This document shows, in pieces, positions 34,738 through 43,668 of a stretch of DNA of 64,000 nt (the stretch's first letter is position 1; the number at the start of each line of letters is the position of its first letter). The translations under genes were made by a program, and so were the position numbers. The DNA comes from Pseudomonas sp. UMAB-08 (GTDB taxonomy: Bacteria > Pseudomonadota > Gammaproteobacteria > Pseudomonadales > Pseudomonadaceae): contig NZ_LT607422.1 of the NCBI RefSeq assembly GCF_900095225.1, forward strand, positions 64,780 through 128,779. The letters are read 5' to 3'. The notes under the pieces were generated by a model. The model ran no database searches, was not told where the DNA came from, and saw only the letters and a list, made by a program, of their open reading frames with translations.

Positions 34738-35226
34738 ATGAGTACTTCAGGAAAAAGCACGGTTTTGGCCGCGCTTTTGTTAATTTCGGCGACCTGCACG
34801 CAGGCTGCGGAAGAGTCGCAAGATAAAAAAGACAGTTTCTGGCTTGTTCAGGCCAGCGTCTACACCCGTCACTTTTCCTCCGACTCCGATCACAATGACC
34901 ATCAACATCTGATCGGTCTGGAGCGCAACGAGGCCTCAGGTCTGGTCTATGGGGCGGCGAGCTTTCGCAACTCGTTTGAACAGGACTCTGCCTATGCGTA
35001 TATCGGCAAACGCTATGAGAGCGCCGACTACCCGGTCTATGTGAAGATCACGGGCGGGCTGATTTACGGCTACCGCGGCGAATACCGCGACAAAATCCCT
35101 CTGAATCGCTTTGGCATCGCGCCAGCGATCATCCCGTCGGTGGGCGTCCACTTCGGCCCCGTCACAACCGAACTGGTTCTGCTGGGAACCTCGGCGACCA
35201 TGGTCAACGTTGGCGTACGCTTCTAA
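34738..35226 (+). CDS. PagP-like outer-membrane beta-barrel protein
   Basis: 162 residues from ATG 34738, with a signal peptide (VLAALLLISATCTQA). The mature protein alternates short beta strands and ends in aromatic Phe (VNVGVRF), as barrels do. Its layout parallels PagP: a His in VYTRHF (residue 45), then SFRNSFEQD at 76-84 where E. coli PagP has its Asp-Ser pair, then IPLNRFGIAPAIIPSVGVHFGPV matching the PagP IPLPVLLPLASVGYGPV stretch. PagP adds palmitate to lipid A. Here the acidic catalytic residue would be Asn78 and the Ser is Ser79, so activity is uncertain. I infer the family from pattern, not from a search. Confidence 0.6.
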   Translation: MSTSGKSTVLAALLLISATCTQAAEESQDKKDSFWLVQASVYTRHFSSDSDHNDHQHLIGLERNEASGLVYGAASFRNSFEQDSAYAYIGKRYESADYPVYVKITGGLIYGYRGEYRDKIPLNRFGIAPAIIPSVGVHFGPVTTELVLLGTSATMVNVGVRF

Positions 35227-35245
35227 AGCCTGCGCACAGACTCGC

Positions 35246-36214
35246 TTACGCCCTTGGGGCGTAGGCGAAGACATCGGCACGCATCTGATGCGCATCCATG
35301 CCCGCGGACACCAGAGCGTCGAGGGTGGCGTAGATCATCGCCGGAGAGCCGCTGCCATAAACGTATACCGACGACAAATCGCTGATGTCTTCGCACACGG
35401 CTTCATGGAGCATCCCGCAACGACCTTCCCAACCGCACAAATCACTGACCACTTTATGCAGGTGCAGGTTAGGTAATTGTTTCCACTCGTTCCAATGGGG
35501 CAGCTCGTAGAAATCTTCCGGGCGCCGCACGCCCCAGTACAGGTGCACCGGGTGCTTGAAACCCTTGGCGCGGCAATGCTCGATCAGGCTGTGCATCTGC
35601 GCCATGCCCGTACCCGCGGCAATCAGCACCAGCGGACCTTCGGGCAGTTCAGCGAGATGGGTATCGCCGTAGGGCATTTCGATGTGCACGATGCGATTGC
35701 GCTGCAATTGTTCGATCAGGCTCTGGGCGCTGGCTTCGCGCACCAGCACATGCAGCTCCAGATCGCGCCCGCTATGGGGAGCCGAGGCCATGGAAAAGGC
35801 TGATTTCTCGCCATTTTCGCGCTCGATCATCAGGTACTGTCCGGCGTGATAGCGCGGCGGCTTGCCAGCGGGAGCTCTCAGACCGACCCGCCACACATCG
35901 CCACCGACTTCGACGCACTCACTCACCTGGCAGGCCAGTTTGCGCACCGGCAGTTCTCCGCGCGCCAGCACCCCATCCCACATCACGATGCAGTCTTCCA
36001 GAGGCTCGGCCAGACAGGTGTAGATCTCGCCATGATTCAGCGTCACCCCTGCCTGCAGCACGCGGCCTTCTACCAACAACGCGGCACAAATATGGCAGTT
36101 ACCGTTCCGGCAGCTTTGTGGGCATTCATAGCCAAGACGTGTCGCGGCGTCGAGTATCCCTTCGCCGGGCAACATCTCCAGTACCGCACCAGACGGCTGC
36201 AAGGTTACGCGCAT
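35246..36214 (-). CDS. 2Fe-2S ferredoxin/FAD reductase (AscD-like, CDP-6-deoxyglucoseen reductase family)
   Basis: 322 residues from ATG 36214. The N-terminal plant-type ferredoxin domain has CPQSCRNGNCHIC and a distal Cys in YTCLAEPLEDC as iron-sulfur ligands. The rest is an FNR-type module: RYHAGQYLMIE for FAD and IAAGTGMAQMHSLIEH for NAD(P)H. It passes electrons from NAD(P)H to an unknown acceptor. The AscD name comes from homology and does not imply deoxysugar synthesis here. The start overlaps the ubiD stop by one base, so the pair is one operon. Confidence 0.9.
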   Translation of the reverse strand: MRVTLQPSGAVLEMLPGEGILDAATRLGYECPQSCRNGNCHICAALLVEGRVLQAGVTLNHGEIYTCLAEPLEDCIVMWDGVLARGELPVRKLACQVSECVEVGGDVWRVGLRAPAGKPPRYHAGQYLMIERENGEKSAFSMASAPHSGRDLELHVLVREASAQSLIEQLQRNRIVHIEMPYGDTHLAELPEGPLVLIAAGTGMAQMHSLIEHCRAKGFKHPVHLYWGVRRPEDFYELPHWNEWKQLPNLHLHKVVSDLCGWEGRCGMLHEAVCEDISDLSSVYVYGSGSPAMIYATLDALVSAGMDAHQMRADVFAYAPRA

Positions 36215-37680
36215 CAATCTATTCCTAACTCATTCCAGATATCGTCGATCCGGCGTGTCACCGCCTCATCTTTGACGATAACCCGACCCCACTCTCGCGT
36301 GGTCTCTCCCGGCCATTTATGGGTAGCATCCAGGCCCATCTTCGACCCCAATCCAGACACCGGCGACGCGAAGTCGAGATAGTCGATGGGCGTGTTATCA
36401 ATCATCACGGTGTCACGCTTGGGGTCCATGCGCGTGGTGATGGCCCAGACCACGTCGTTCCAGTCACGGGCATTGATGTCGTCATCCGTGACGATAACGA
36501 ATTTGGTGTACATGAACTGTCGCAGGAACGACCAAACCCCCAGCATTACGCGCTTGGCGTGGCCGGGATACTGTTTCTTCATGGTCACGATGGCCATGCG
36601 GTACGAGCAGCCTTCAGGCGGCAGGTAGAAGTCAGTGATCTCCGGGAACTGCTTTTGCAGAATCGGCACGAAGACTTCGTTCAACGCTACACCGAGAATC
36701 GCCGGTTCATCAGGCGGCCGCCCGGTGTAGGTGCTGTGATAGATCGGTTTTATCCGATGGGTAATGCGCTGGACGGTGAACACCGGGAAGCTGTCGACTT
36801 CGTTGTAGTAACCGGTGTGGTCGCCGTAAGGACCTTCATCGGCCATTTCGCCGGGATGGATCACACCTTCCAGGACGATTTCCGCACTGGCCGGTACTTG
36901 CAGGTCGTTACCACGGCACTTGATCAACTCGGTGCGATTACCCCGCAGCAGACCGGCAAAGGCGTATTCAGACAAGCTGTCAGGCACCGGCGTGACGGCA
37001 CCGAGAATGGTCGCGGGGTCTGCACCCAGCGCCACAGCCACCGGGAATGGCTGGCCAGGGTGTTTATCGCACCATTCCTTGAAGTCCAGCGCGCCACCAC
37101 GGTGGCTGAGCCAGCGCATGATGACTTTGTTACGCCCAATCACTTGCTGACGGTAGATACCGAGATTTTGCCGGTCCTTGTTCGGACCCTTGGTAACCGT
37201 CAGCCCCCACGTGATCAGCGGGCCGACATCGCCTGGCCAGCAGGTTTGCACCGGCAACATGCCGAGATCGACATCATCACCTTCGATGACCACTTCCTGG
37301 CAGGGTGCGTCTTTGACGACTTTAGGTGCCATGGCAATGATTTTTCGGAAGATCGGCAGCTTCGACCAGGCGTCTTTCAGGCCTTTAGGCGGCTCGGGTT
37401 CCTTGAGGAACGCCAACAGCTTGCCGATTTCGCGCAGCTCGCTGACCGCTTCGGCGCCCATGCCCATCGCCACGCGCTGAGGCGTGCCGAACAGGTTGCC
37501 GAGCACCGGAATGTCATAACCGATGGGCTTTTCGAAGAGCAGAGCCGGCCCCTTGTTGCGCAGGGTCCGATCGCAAATTTCAGTCATCTCAAGCACCGGC
37601 GAGACAGGCACCTGAATGCGTTTCAACTCTCCGCGCTGCTCAAGCTGCTGCACGAAATCCCGCAGATCCTTGAATTTCAT
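36214..37680 (-). CDS. ubiD: UbiD, 4-hydroxy-3-polyprenylbenzoate decarboxylase
   Basis: 488 residues from ATG 37680 (MKFKDLRDFVQQLEQRGELKR), the standard opening; an in-frame ATG 12 bases upstream is an alternative. IMRWLSHRGGALDFKEW and EGPYGDHTGYYNEVDSFPVF are prenylated-FMN and metal-site regions of the family, with the catalytic Glu in GVIHPGEMADEGPYGDH. It removes the carboxyl group in ubiquinone synthesis, and needs the flavin prenyltransferase UbiX, which is not in the window. Confidence 0.95.
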   Translation of the reverse strand: MKFKDLRDFVQQLEQRGELKRIQVPVSPVLEMTEICDRTLRNKGPALLFEKPIGYDIPVLGNLFGTPQRVAMGMGAEAVSELREIGKLLAFLKEPEPPKGLKDAWSKLPIFRKIIAMAPKVVKDAPCQEVVIEGDDVDLGMLPVQTCWPGDVGPLITWGLTVTKGPNKDRQNLGIYRQQVIGRNKVIMRWLSHRGGALDFKEWCDKHPGQPFPVAVALGADPATILGAVTPVPDSLSEYAFAGLLRGNRTELIKCRGNDLQVPASAEIVLEGVIHPGEMADEGPYGDHTGYYNEVDSFPVFTVQRITHRIKPIYHSTYTGRPPDEPAILGVALNEVFVPILQKQFPEITDFYLPPEGCSYRMAIVTMKKQYPGHAKRVMLGVWSFLRQFMYTKFVIVTDDDINARDWNDVVWAITTRMDPKRDTVMIDNTPIDYLDFASPVSGLGSKMGLDATHKWPGETTREWGRVIVKDEAVTRRIDDIWNELGID

Positions 37681-37780
37681 TAACCAGGCCATTCATCAAA
37701 TAGACGCACATCCTACCTGCTCTGAAGGTCGGCGGCAGCTCATCAACGCGCAATAGCCTCGCTTAACGGGGATTTTCAGC

Positions 37781-37810
37781 AAAAAAAATGGTGCCCCGAG
37801 GGACACCATT
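37781..37810 (-). terminator. Rho-independent terminator after rho
   Basis: AATGGTG/CACCATT with further partial pairing through the GC-rich centre, followed on the minus strand by eight T. It lies 22 bases after the rho stop. Confidence 0.9.
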
Positions 37811-37831
37811 CTTTTCACACGGTCCGACCTG

Positions 37832-39091
37832 TTATTTACGCTTCATCGACAGGAAGAACTCGTCGTTGGTCTTGGTCTGCTTCAGCTTATCGATCAGGAA
37901 CTCGATAGCAGCGACTTCGTCCATAGGGTGCAGCAGTTTGCGCAGAATCCACATCCGTTGCAGCTCGTCATCAGCGGTCAGCAACTCTTCGCGGCGGGTA
38001 CCGGAACGGTTGATGTTGATCGCCGGGAACACACGCTTTTCAGCGATCTTGCGATCCAGAGGCAGTTCCATGTTGCCCGTGCCTTTGAATTCTTCGTAGA
38101 TCACTTCATCCATCTTCGAGCCGGTTTCAACCAGCGCGGTGGCGATGATGGTCAGCGAGCCGCCTTCTTCGATGTTCCGTGCAGCACCGAAGAAACGTTT
38201 CGGTTTCTCCAGGGCGTGAGCATCGACACCACCGGTGAGCACTTTGCCGGAGCTTGGAATCACGGTGTTGTAGGCGCGAGCCAGACGGGTAATCGAGTCC
38301 AGCAGGATGACCACATCCTTTTTGTGCTCGACCAGACGCTTGGCCTTCTCGATCACCATTTCGGCGACCTGGACGTGCCGGGTTGGCGGCTCGTCGAATG
38401 TCGAGGCAACCACTTCGCCGCGCACGGTGCGCTGCATTTCGGTCACTTCTTCCGGACGCTCATCGATCAGCAGAACGATCAGATGCACTTCCGGGTTGTT
38501 ACGTGTGATGTTCGCCGCGATGTTCTGCAGCATGATGGTCTTGCCCGCCTTTGGCGGCGCAACGATCAGACCACGCTGACCTTTACCGATCGGGGCGCAA
38601 AGATCGATCACCCGGCCAGTCAGGTCTTCAGTGGAACCGTTACCGATTTCCATCTTCATGCGAACAGTCGGGAACAACGGTGTCAGGTTTTCGAAAAGAA
38701 TCTTGTTCTTCGCGTTTTCCGGACGGTCGTAGTTGATCGTGTCGACCTTGAGCAGCGCGAAATAACGCTCGCCCTCTTTAGGCGGACGGATCTTGCCGAC
38801 AATGGTGTCGCCAGTGCGCAGGTTGAAACGGCGGATCTGGCTGGGCGAGACGTAGATATCGTCTGGGCCGGCGAGATAGGAAGCGTCTGCAGAGCGGAGA
38901 AATCCGAAGCCGTCCTGGAGAATCTCCAACACACCATCACCGGAAATTTCCTCGCCACTTTTGGCGTGCTTTTTCAGCAGGGAGAAAATCACATCCTGCT
39001 TGCGCGAACGGGCCATATTTTCTATGCCCATCTGTTCGGCCATTTCGAGCAGATCGGTAATCGGCTTTTGCTTGAGTTCAGTCAGGTTCAT
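37832..39091 (-). CDS. rho: Transcription termination factor Rho
   Basis: 419 residues, standard size without a large insertion. The N-terminal cold-shock RNA-binding fold shows GFGFLRSADASYL. The ATPase has Walker A VAPPKAGKTIMLQNIA near 175-185, LLIDERPEEVTEMQR, and LLDSITRLARAYNTV. It is a hexameric RNA-dependent ATPase that releases transcripts. ATG 39091 follows a leader with a small inverted repeat, and rho is known to control its own leader in other bacteria. Confidence 0.98.
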   Translation of the reverse strand: MNLTELKQKPITDLLEMAEQMGIENMARSRKQDVIFSLLKKHAKSGEEISGDGVLEILQDGFGFLRSADASYLAGPDDIYVSPSQIRRFNLRTGDTIVGKIRPPKEGERYFALLKVDTINYDRPENAKNKILFENLTPLFPTVRMKMEIGNGSTEDLTGRVIDLCAPIGKGQRGLIVAPPKAGKTIMLQNIAANITRNNPEVHLIVLLIDERPEEVTEMQRTVRGEVVASTFDEPPTRHVQVAEMVIEKAKRLVEHKKDVVILLDSITRLARAYNTVIPSSGKVLTGGVDAHALEKPKRFFGAARNIEEGGSLTIIATALVETGSKMDEVIYEEFKGTGNMELPLDRKIAEKRVFPAININRSGTRREELLTADDELQRMWILRKLLHPMDEVAAIEFLIDKLKQTKTNDEFFLSMKRK

Positions 39092-39124
39092 ATAGGAATG
39101 ACGTAATCATGTATGGGAGGGGAA

Positions 39125-39143
39125 ATTAAGCTTTTGGCTTAAT
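39125..39143 (-). promoter_or_regulatory. Inverted repeat in the rho leader
   Basis: ATTAAGC and GCTTAAT (39125-39131 and 39137-39143) form a 7-bp stem with a 5-nt loop, 33 bases before the rho ATG. It might be a leader hairpin or an operator. No T-run follows. Confidence 0.35.
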
Positions 39144-39286
39144 GAGGCCGCGCCGCAGAGAAAGCGACAGGATCGCGTACTAATTCGAAAGGAGAGCGTC
39201 GGCGACGGCTAGCAGGGGACAACGGAGAAACCATTGCGGGGCCGAATGTAACACCTGACTTTCAGGGCGTCTAGTCCCGCACAATG

Positions 39287-39314
39287 AAAAAGCCCCGCAA
39301 TCTGCGGGGCTTTT
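39287..39314 (-). terminator. Rho-independent terminator after trxA
   Basis: AGCCCCGCA/TGCGGGGCT, a 9-bp GC-rich stem with a 3-nt loop, flanked by A- and T-runs; on the minus strand TTTTTC follows. It lies 6 bases after the trxA stop and separates trxA from rho. Confidence 0.92.
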
Positions 39315-39320
39315 GGTGTC

Positions 39321-39650
39321 TCAGATATTTGCGTCGAGAAACGCCATCAACTGCGACTTCGACAACGCGCCCACCTTGGTGGCCTCTACGTTGCCGTTCT
39401 TGAACAGCATCAATGTCGGGATACCGCGCACGCCATGCTTGGCTGGCGTTTCCTGATTTTCGTCGATGTTCAGCTTGGCGATGGTCAACTTACCCTTGTA
39501 AGTCTCGGCGATCTCATCCAAAACAGGGGCAATCATCTTGCAAGGGCCACACCACTCAGCCCAGTAATCAACAAGTACAGGACCGGCAGCCTGGAGGACA
39601 TCGGCGTCAAAGCTGGCATCGCTGACGTGTTTGATAAGGTCGCTACTCAT
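39321..39650 (-). CDS. trxA: Thioredoxin 1
   Basis: 109 residues from ATG 39650. The redox site is WAEWCGPCKMIAP with WCGPC at about 32-36, and the cis-proline is in VRGIPTLMLFKNG. It reduces cytoplasmic disulfides using thioredoxin reductase. The longer open frame to 39692 does not fit the family. It is transcribed toward rho but has its own terminator. Confidence 0.97.
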   Translation of the reverse strand: MSSDLIKHVSDASFDADVLQAAGPVLVDYWAEWCGPCKMIAPVLDEIAETYKGKLTIAKLNIDENQETPAKHGVRGIPTLMLFKNGNVEATKVGALSKSQLMAFLDANI

Positions 39651-39836
39651 GGAAAGTCTCCGAGGTCGTAGGCTAAAAACGTCGCTCATCATAGCGGGAC
39701 TGGCTGCGTTCAGGAAGTCAGGGTTGATTGAGTCTAGCTATGGCGGTGCATGAGACAGGTTATGGCGACGAGCATCTCACCTCAATCGGGCTTTGATCCC
39801 CTTTCCCATTTCTCCGCACACACCTGAGCGTGGGGC

Positions 39837-39850
39837 GCGAATTTATTCGC
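39837..39850. repeat. REP-like short palindrome between trxA and ppx
   Basis: GCGAAT-TT-ATTCGC is a 14-base palindrome of the kind found in Pseudomonas intergenic REP elements, next to GTGGGGC. Only one degraded unit is seen. The remaining 39651-39947 gap holds the divergent promoters of trxA and ppx; I see nothing else in it. Confidence 0.35.
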
Positions 39851-39947
39851 AAATGGGCTGACGCGGGTGGCTTGACGCGACGCTTCGCGTTGGCGCCAGA
39901 GGTGGATCGTGGCACGATGGCCGGGTTATCGACCGAGATCATTGATC

Positions 39948-41450
39948 ATGCTGCAGTCACCACCCAAGAATCTTTCCTTGATAGCCGCCATCGACCTGGG
40001 CTCAAACAGCTTTCATATGGTCGTGGCCAAAGCCAATCTTGGCGAAATCCGGATACTAGAGCGGCTGGGCGAGAAGGTTCAGCTGGCGGCCGGGATCACT
40101 GAAGAGCGCCTGCTCACTGAAGAATCCATGCAGCGCGGGCTCGATTGCCTCAAGCGCTTTGCCCAACTGATCAACGGCATGGAGCCTGGCTCCGTGCGGA
40201 TTGTGGGCACCAATGCCCTGCGTGAAGCACGCAACCGCATCGAGTTCATCCGTCGCGCCGAAGAGATCCTTGGCCATCCGGTGGAAGTGATCTCCGGCCG
40301 CGAAGAAGCCCGCCTGATTTACCTTGGCGTGTCCCATACGCTGGCCGATACGCCCGGCAAACGCCTGGTGGCCGACATTGGTGGCGGCAGTACCGAATTC
40401 ATCATCGGCCAACGCTTCGAACCGCTGCTGCGCGAAAGCCTGCAGATGGGCTGCGTCAGCTACACCCAGCGCTATTTCCGCGACGGCAAGATCACCCCGG
40501 CCCGTTATGCCCAGGCCTACACGGCGGCGCGCCTGGAAATCATGAGCATCGAACACGCACTGCATCGCCTGAGCTGGGATGAAGCCATCGGTTCGTCCGG
40601 GACCATCCGCGCCATTGGCCTGGCACTCAAAGCCGGCGGACATGGCACGGGTGAAGTCAACGCCGAAGGGTTGTCCTGGCTCAAACGCAAGCTGTTCAAA
40701 CTCGGTGACGTCGAGAAAATCGACTTTGAAGGCATCAAGCCTGACCGTCGGGCGATTTTCCCGGCAGGCCTGGCGATTCTCGAGGCGATTTTCGATGCGC
40801 TGGAACTCAGCCGCATGGATCACTGCGAAGGCGCGCTACGTGAAGGTGTTCTCTACGACCTGATGGGCCGTTACCATCACGAAGACGTCCGCGAACGCAC
40901 CCTCAGCTCGCTGATGGAGCGTTACCACGTTGACCTTGAACAGGCTGCCCGTGTCGAACGCAAAGCCCTGCACGCCCTTGAGCAGGTCGCTGTGGCCTGG
41001 AACCTGGAGGGCGATCTGTACAGCGAGCTGTTGAGCTGGGCCGCCAAGGTGCATGAAGTGGGGCTGGACATCGCTCACTACCACTACCACAAGCACGGCG
41101 CGTACCTGATCGAACACTCGGACCTGGCCGGTTTCTCCCGCGAAGATCAGCTCATGCTGGCCCTGCTGGTGCGTGGCCACCGCCGCAATATTCCCAAGGA
41201 CAAGTTCGCCGACTTCGGCGATGAAGGCATCAAGCTGATTCGCCTGTGCGTGCTGCTGCGCTTTGCGATCCTGTTCCATCACATTCGTGGCACCCAAGAG
41301 ATGCCGCAAGTGACCTTGCACGCGAACGGCCAGAATCTGGACGCACTGTTTCCGGACCACTGGCTGGAAAACAACCAACTGACTCAGGCCGACTTCGCGC
41401 AGGAAGCGGAGTGGTTGGCCCGAGTCGGTATCGTCTTCAGCGTACGCTGA
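39948..41450 (+). CDS. ppx: Exopolyphosphatase
   Basis: 500 residues from ATG 39948. The actin-like ATPase-fold phosphate loops AAIDLGSNSFHMVVAK and VADIGGGSTEFIIG are clear, with SGREEARLIYLGVSHT between. The C-terminal HD-like part has WAAKVHEVGLDIAHYHYHKH. It removes terminal phosphates from polyphosphate and may act on pppGpp. Its 3' end overlaps the convergent ppk gene by 14 bp, so both stop codons lie inside the other gene. Confidence 0.95.
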   Translation: MLQSPPKNLSLIAAIDLGSNSFHMVVAKANLGEIRILERLGEKVQLAAGITEERLLTEESMQRGLDCLKRFAQLINGMEPGSVRIVGTNALREARNRIEFIRRAEEILGHPVEVISGREEARLIYLGVSHTLADTPGKRLVADIGGGSTEFIIGQRFEPLLRESLQMGCVSYTQRYFRDGKITPARYAQAYTAARLEIMSIEHALHRLSWDEAIGSSGTIRAIGLALKAGGHGTGEVNAEGLSWLKRKLFKLGDVEKIDFEGIKPDRRAIFPAGLAILEAIFDALELSRMDHCEGALREGVLYDLMGRYHHEDVRERTLSSLMERYHVDLEQAARVERKALHALEQVAVAWNLEGDLYSELLSWAAKVHEVGLDIAHYHYHKHGAYLIEHSDLAGFSREDQLMLALLVRGHRRNIPKDKFADFGDEGIKLIRLCVLLRFAILFHHIRGTQEMPQVTLHANGQNLDALFPDHWLENNQLTQADFAQEAEWLARVGIVFSVR

Positions 41451-43650
41451 GGACCGGGTTGCTCAGGCGCTCAAGCAGAGTGGCCTGGGCGCTGCGCGGG
41501 TTCTGGTTGCCGGTTGGCGTGCTGCGGACGTAACGACCGTCCGAGTGCAGGATCCAGGCATGGGTGTTGTCGGTCAGGTAACTTTCCAGTTCCCTCTTGA
41601 CCCGCAAGATCAACTTTTTACCTTCCACCGGGAAGCAGGTCTCGACCCGTTTGTCGAGGTTGCGCTCCATCCAGTCAGCGCTGGACAGGTACATCTGCTC
41701 TTCGCCGCCATTGAGGAAGTAGAAGACCCGCGTGTGCTCCAGGAAACGACCGATGATCGAGCGCACATAGATGTTGTGCGAAACGCCGGCAATTCCCGGA
41801 CGCAGGCAGCACATGCCCCGCACCACCAAATCGATACGCACGCCAGACTGACTGGCCTTGTACAACGCGCGAATGATCTTCGGATCAGTCAGCGAGTTGA
41901 ACTTGGCGATGATGTGCGCCGGCTTGCCATCGAGCGCGAACTGCGTCTCGCGGGCAATCATGTCGAGCATGCCTTTTTTCAGGGTGAACGGCGCATGCAG
42001 CAGCTTCTTCATGCGCAACGTTTTACCCATACCGATCAACTGACTGAACAACTTGCCGACGTCCTCGCACAAGGCGTCATCGGAGGTCAGCAGGCTATAG
42101 TCGGTATACAGGCGGGCATTGCCAGCGTGGTAGTTACCCGTCCCCAAGTGTGCGTAACGGACGATTTCACCGGCTTCACGGCGCAGGATCAGCATCATCT
42201 TGGCGTGGGTCTTGAAACCGACCACGCCGTAGATCACGACGGCACCGGCCGCTTGCAGACGGCTGGCCAGTTGCAGGTTGGACTCTTCATCGAAACGCGC
42301 ACGCAATTCGATCACCGCAGTGACTTCTTTGCCGTTACGCGCCGCATCGACCAGCGCATCGACGATTTCAGAGTTCGCGCCGCTGCGGTACAGGGTCTGC
42401 CGGACTGCCAGCACATGCGGGTCTTTCGCGGCCTGACGCAGCAGGTCCACCACGGGGGTGAAGGACTCGAACGGGTGCAGCAGCAGAATGTCCTGCTTGC
42501 TGATCACGTTGAAAATGTTCTCGCTGTTCTGCAACAGCTTGGGGATCGCCGGGGTGAACGGCATGTACTGAAGCTCAGGGTGGCTGTCCAGACTGGTGAT
42601 GCTGAACAGACGCGTGAGGTTGACCGGGCCGTTAACGCGATACAGCTCGGTGTCGCTCAGGTTGAACTGCTTGAGCAAGTAGTCGGACAGGTGTTTCGGG
42701 CACGTATCCGCGACTTCCAGGCGCACTGCATCGCCATAACGACGCGAGAACAGTTCGCCACGCAGGGCACGAGCCAAGTCTTCGACGTCCTCGGTATCGA
42801 CCGCCAGGTCGGCGTTTCGGGTCAGGCGGAACTGGTAGCAGCCCTTGACCTTCATGCCCTGGAACAGGTCATCGGCGTGAGCGTGGATCATCGATGACAG
42901 GAATACATAATTGTCCCCTGCCCCGCCGATCTCTTCCGGAACCTTGATGACGCGCGGCAACAGACGCGGTGCCGGGATGATCGCCAGCCCGGAATCGCGA
43001 CCGAAGGCATCAATGCCTTCCAGCTCGACGATAAAGTTCAGGCTCTTGTTCACCAGCAATGGAAACGGGTGCGTTGGGTCGAGCCCGATCGGGGTGATGA
43101 TCGGCGCAATCTCGTCACGGAAATAGCGACGAACCCAAGCCTTGAGCTTCGCCGTCCAGTAACGACGACGAATGAAGCGAACCTGATGTTTTTCCAGCTC
43201 GGGCAACAGAATGTCGTTGAGGATCGCGTATTGGCGATCAACATGACCATGCACCAGCTCACTGATCCGTGCCAGCGCCTGATGCGGCTGCAAACCGTCT
43301 GCGCCCGCCTGTTCGCGAGCGAAGGTGATCTGTTTCTTCAGGCCGGCCACACGAATCTCGAAGAACTCATCGAGGTTACTGGAGAAGATCAGCAGAAACT
43401 TCAGCCGCTCCAGTAATGGATAAGACTCATCCAGCGCCTGTTCCAGCACCCGAATGTTGAACTGCAATTGCGACAGTTCGCGATGGATGTACAGGCTGCT
43501 GTCGTCCAGGTTAGGGACGACGATGGCCTGCGCCACCGGTACGGGTAGCACTTCAGGGACGGGCAGCACTTCGATGCTTGGCTCAACCACCGGCTGAGCC
43601 TCCTGGACGGCGATCTGAACAGCTGCTTCGGTGAGTCCTTCGGTATTCAT
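41437..43650 (-). CDS. ppk: Polyphosphate kinase 1
   Basis: 737 residues. The family parts are in order: N-terminal helical domain (SLYIHRELSQLQFNIRVLEQA), head domain, and two phospholipase-D-like catalytic domains with RYAHLGTGNYHAGNARLYTD carrying the phosphorylated His. It uses ATP reversibly to build polyphosphate. A ~45-residue Val/Pro/Glu-rich N-terminal extension precedes the conserved start. hemB lies 18 bp upstream in the same direction and ppx converges on it. Confidence 0.97.
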   Translation of the reverse strand: MNTEGLTEAAVQIAVQEAQPVVEPSIEVLPVPEVLPVPVAQAIVVPNLDDSSLYIHRELSQLQFNIRVLEQALDESYPLLERLKFLLIFSSNLDEFFEIRVAGLKKQITFAREQAGADGLQPHQALARISELVHGHVDRQYAILNDILLPELEKHQVRFIRRRYWTAKLKAWVRRYFRDEIAPIITPIGLDPTHPFPLLVNKSLNFIVELEGIDAFGRDSGLAIIPAPRLLPRVIKVPEEIGGAGDNYVFLSSMIHAHADDLFQGMKVKGCYQFRLTRNADLAVDTEDVEDLARALRGELFSRRYGDAVRLEVADTCPKHLSDYLLKQFNLSDTELYRVNGPVNLTRLFSITSLDSHPELQYMPFTPAIPKLLQNSENIFNVISKQDILLLHPFESFTPVVDLLRQAAKDPHVLAVRQTLYRSGANSEIVDALVDAARNGKEVTAVIELRARFDEESNLQLASRLQAAGAVVIYGVVGFKTHAKMMLILRREAGEIVRYAHLGTGNYHAGNARLYTDYSLLTSDDALCEDVGKLFSQLIGMGKTLRMKKLLHAPFTLKKGMLDMIARETQFALDGKPAHIIAKFNSLTDPKIIRALYKASQSGVRIDLVVRGMCCLRPGIAGVSHNIYVRSIIGRFLEHTRVFYFLNGGEEQMYLSSADWMERNLDKRVETCFPVEGKKLILRVKRELESYLTDNTHAWILHSDGRYVRSTPTGNQNPRSAQATLLERLSNPVLSVR

Positions 43651-43668
43651 GGGTGTTCCTGATAGGGA

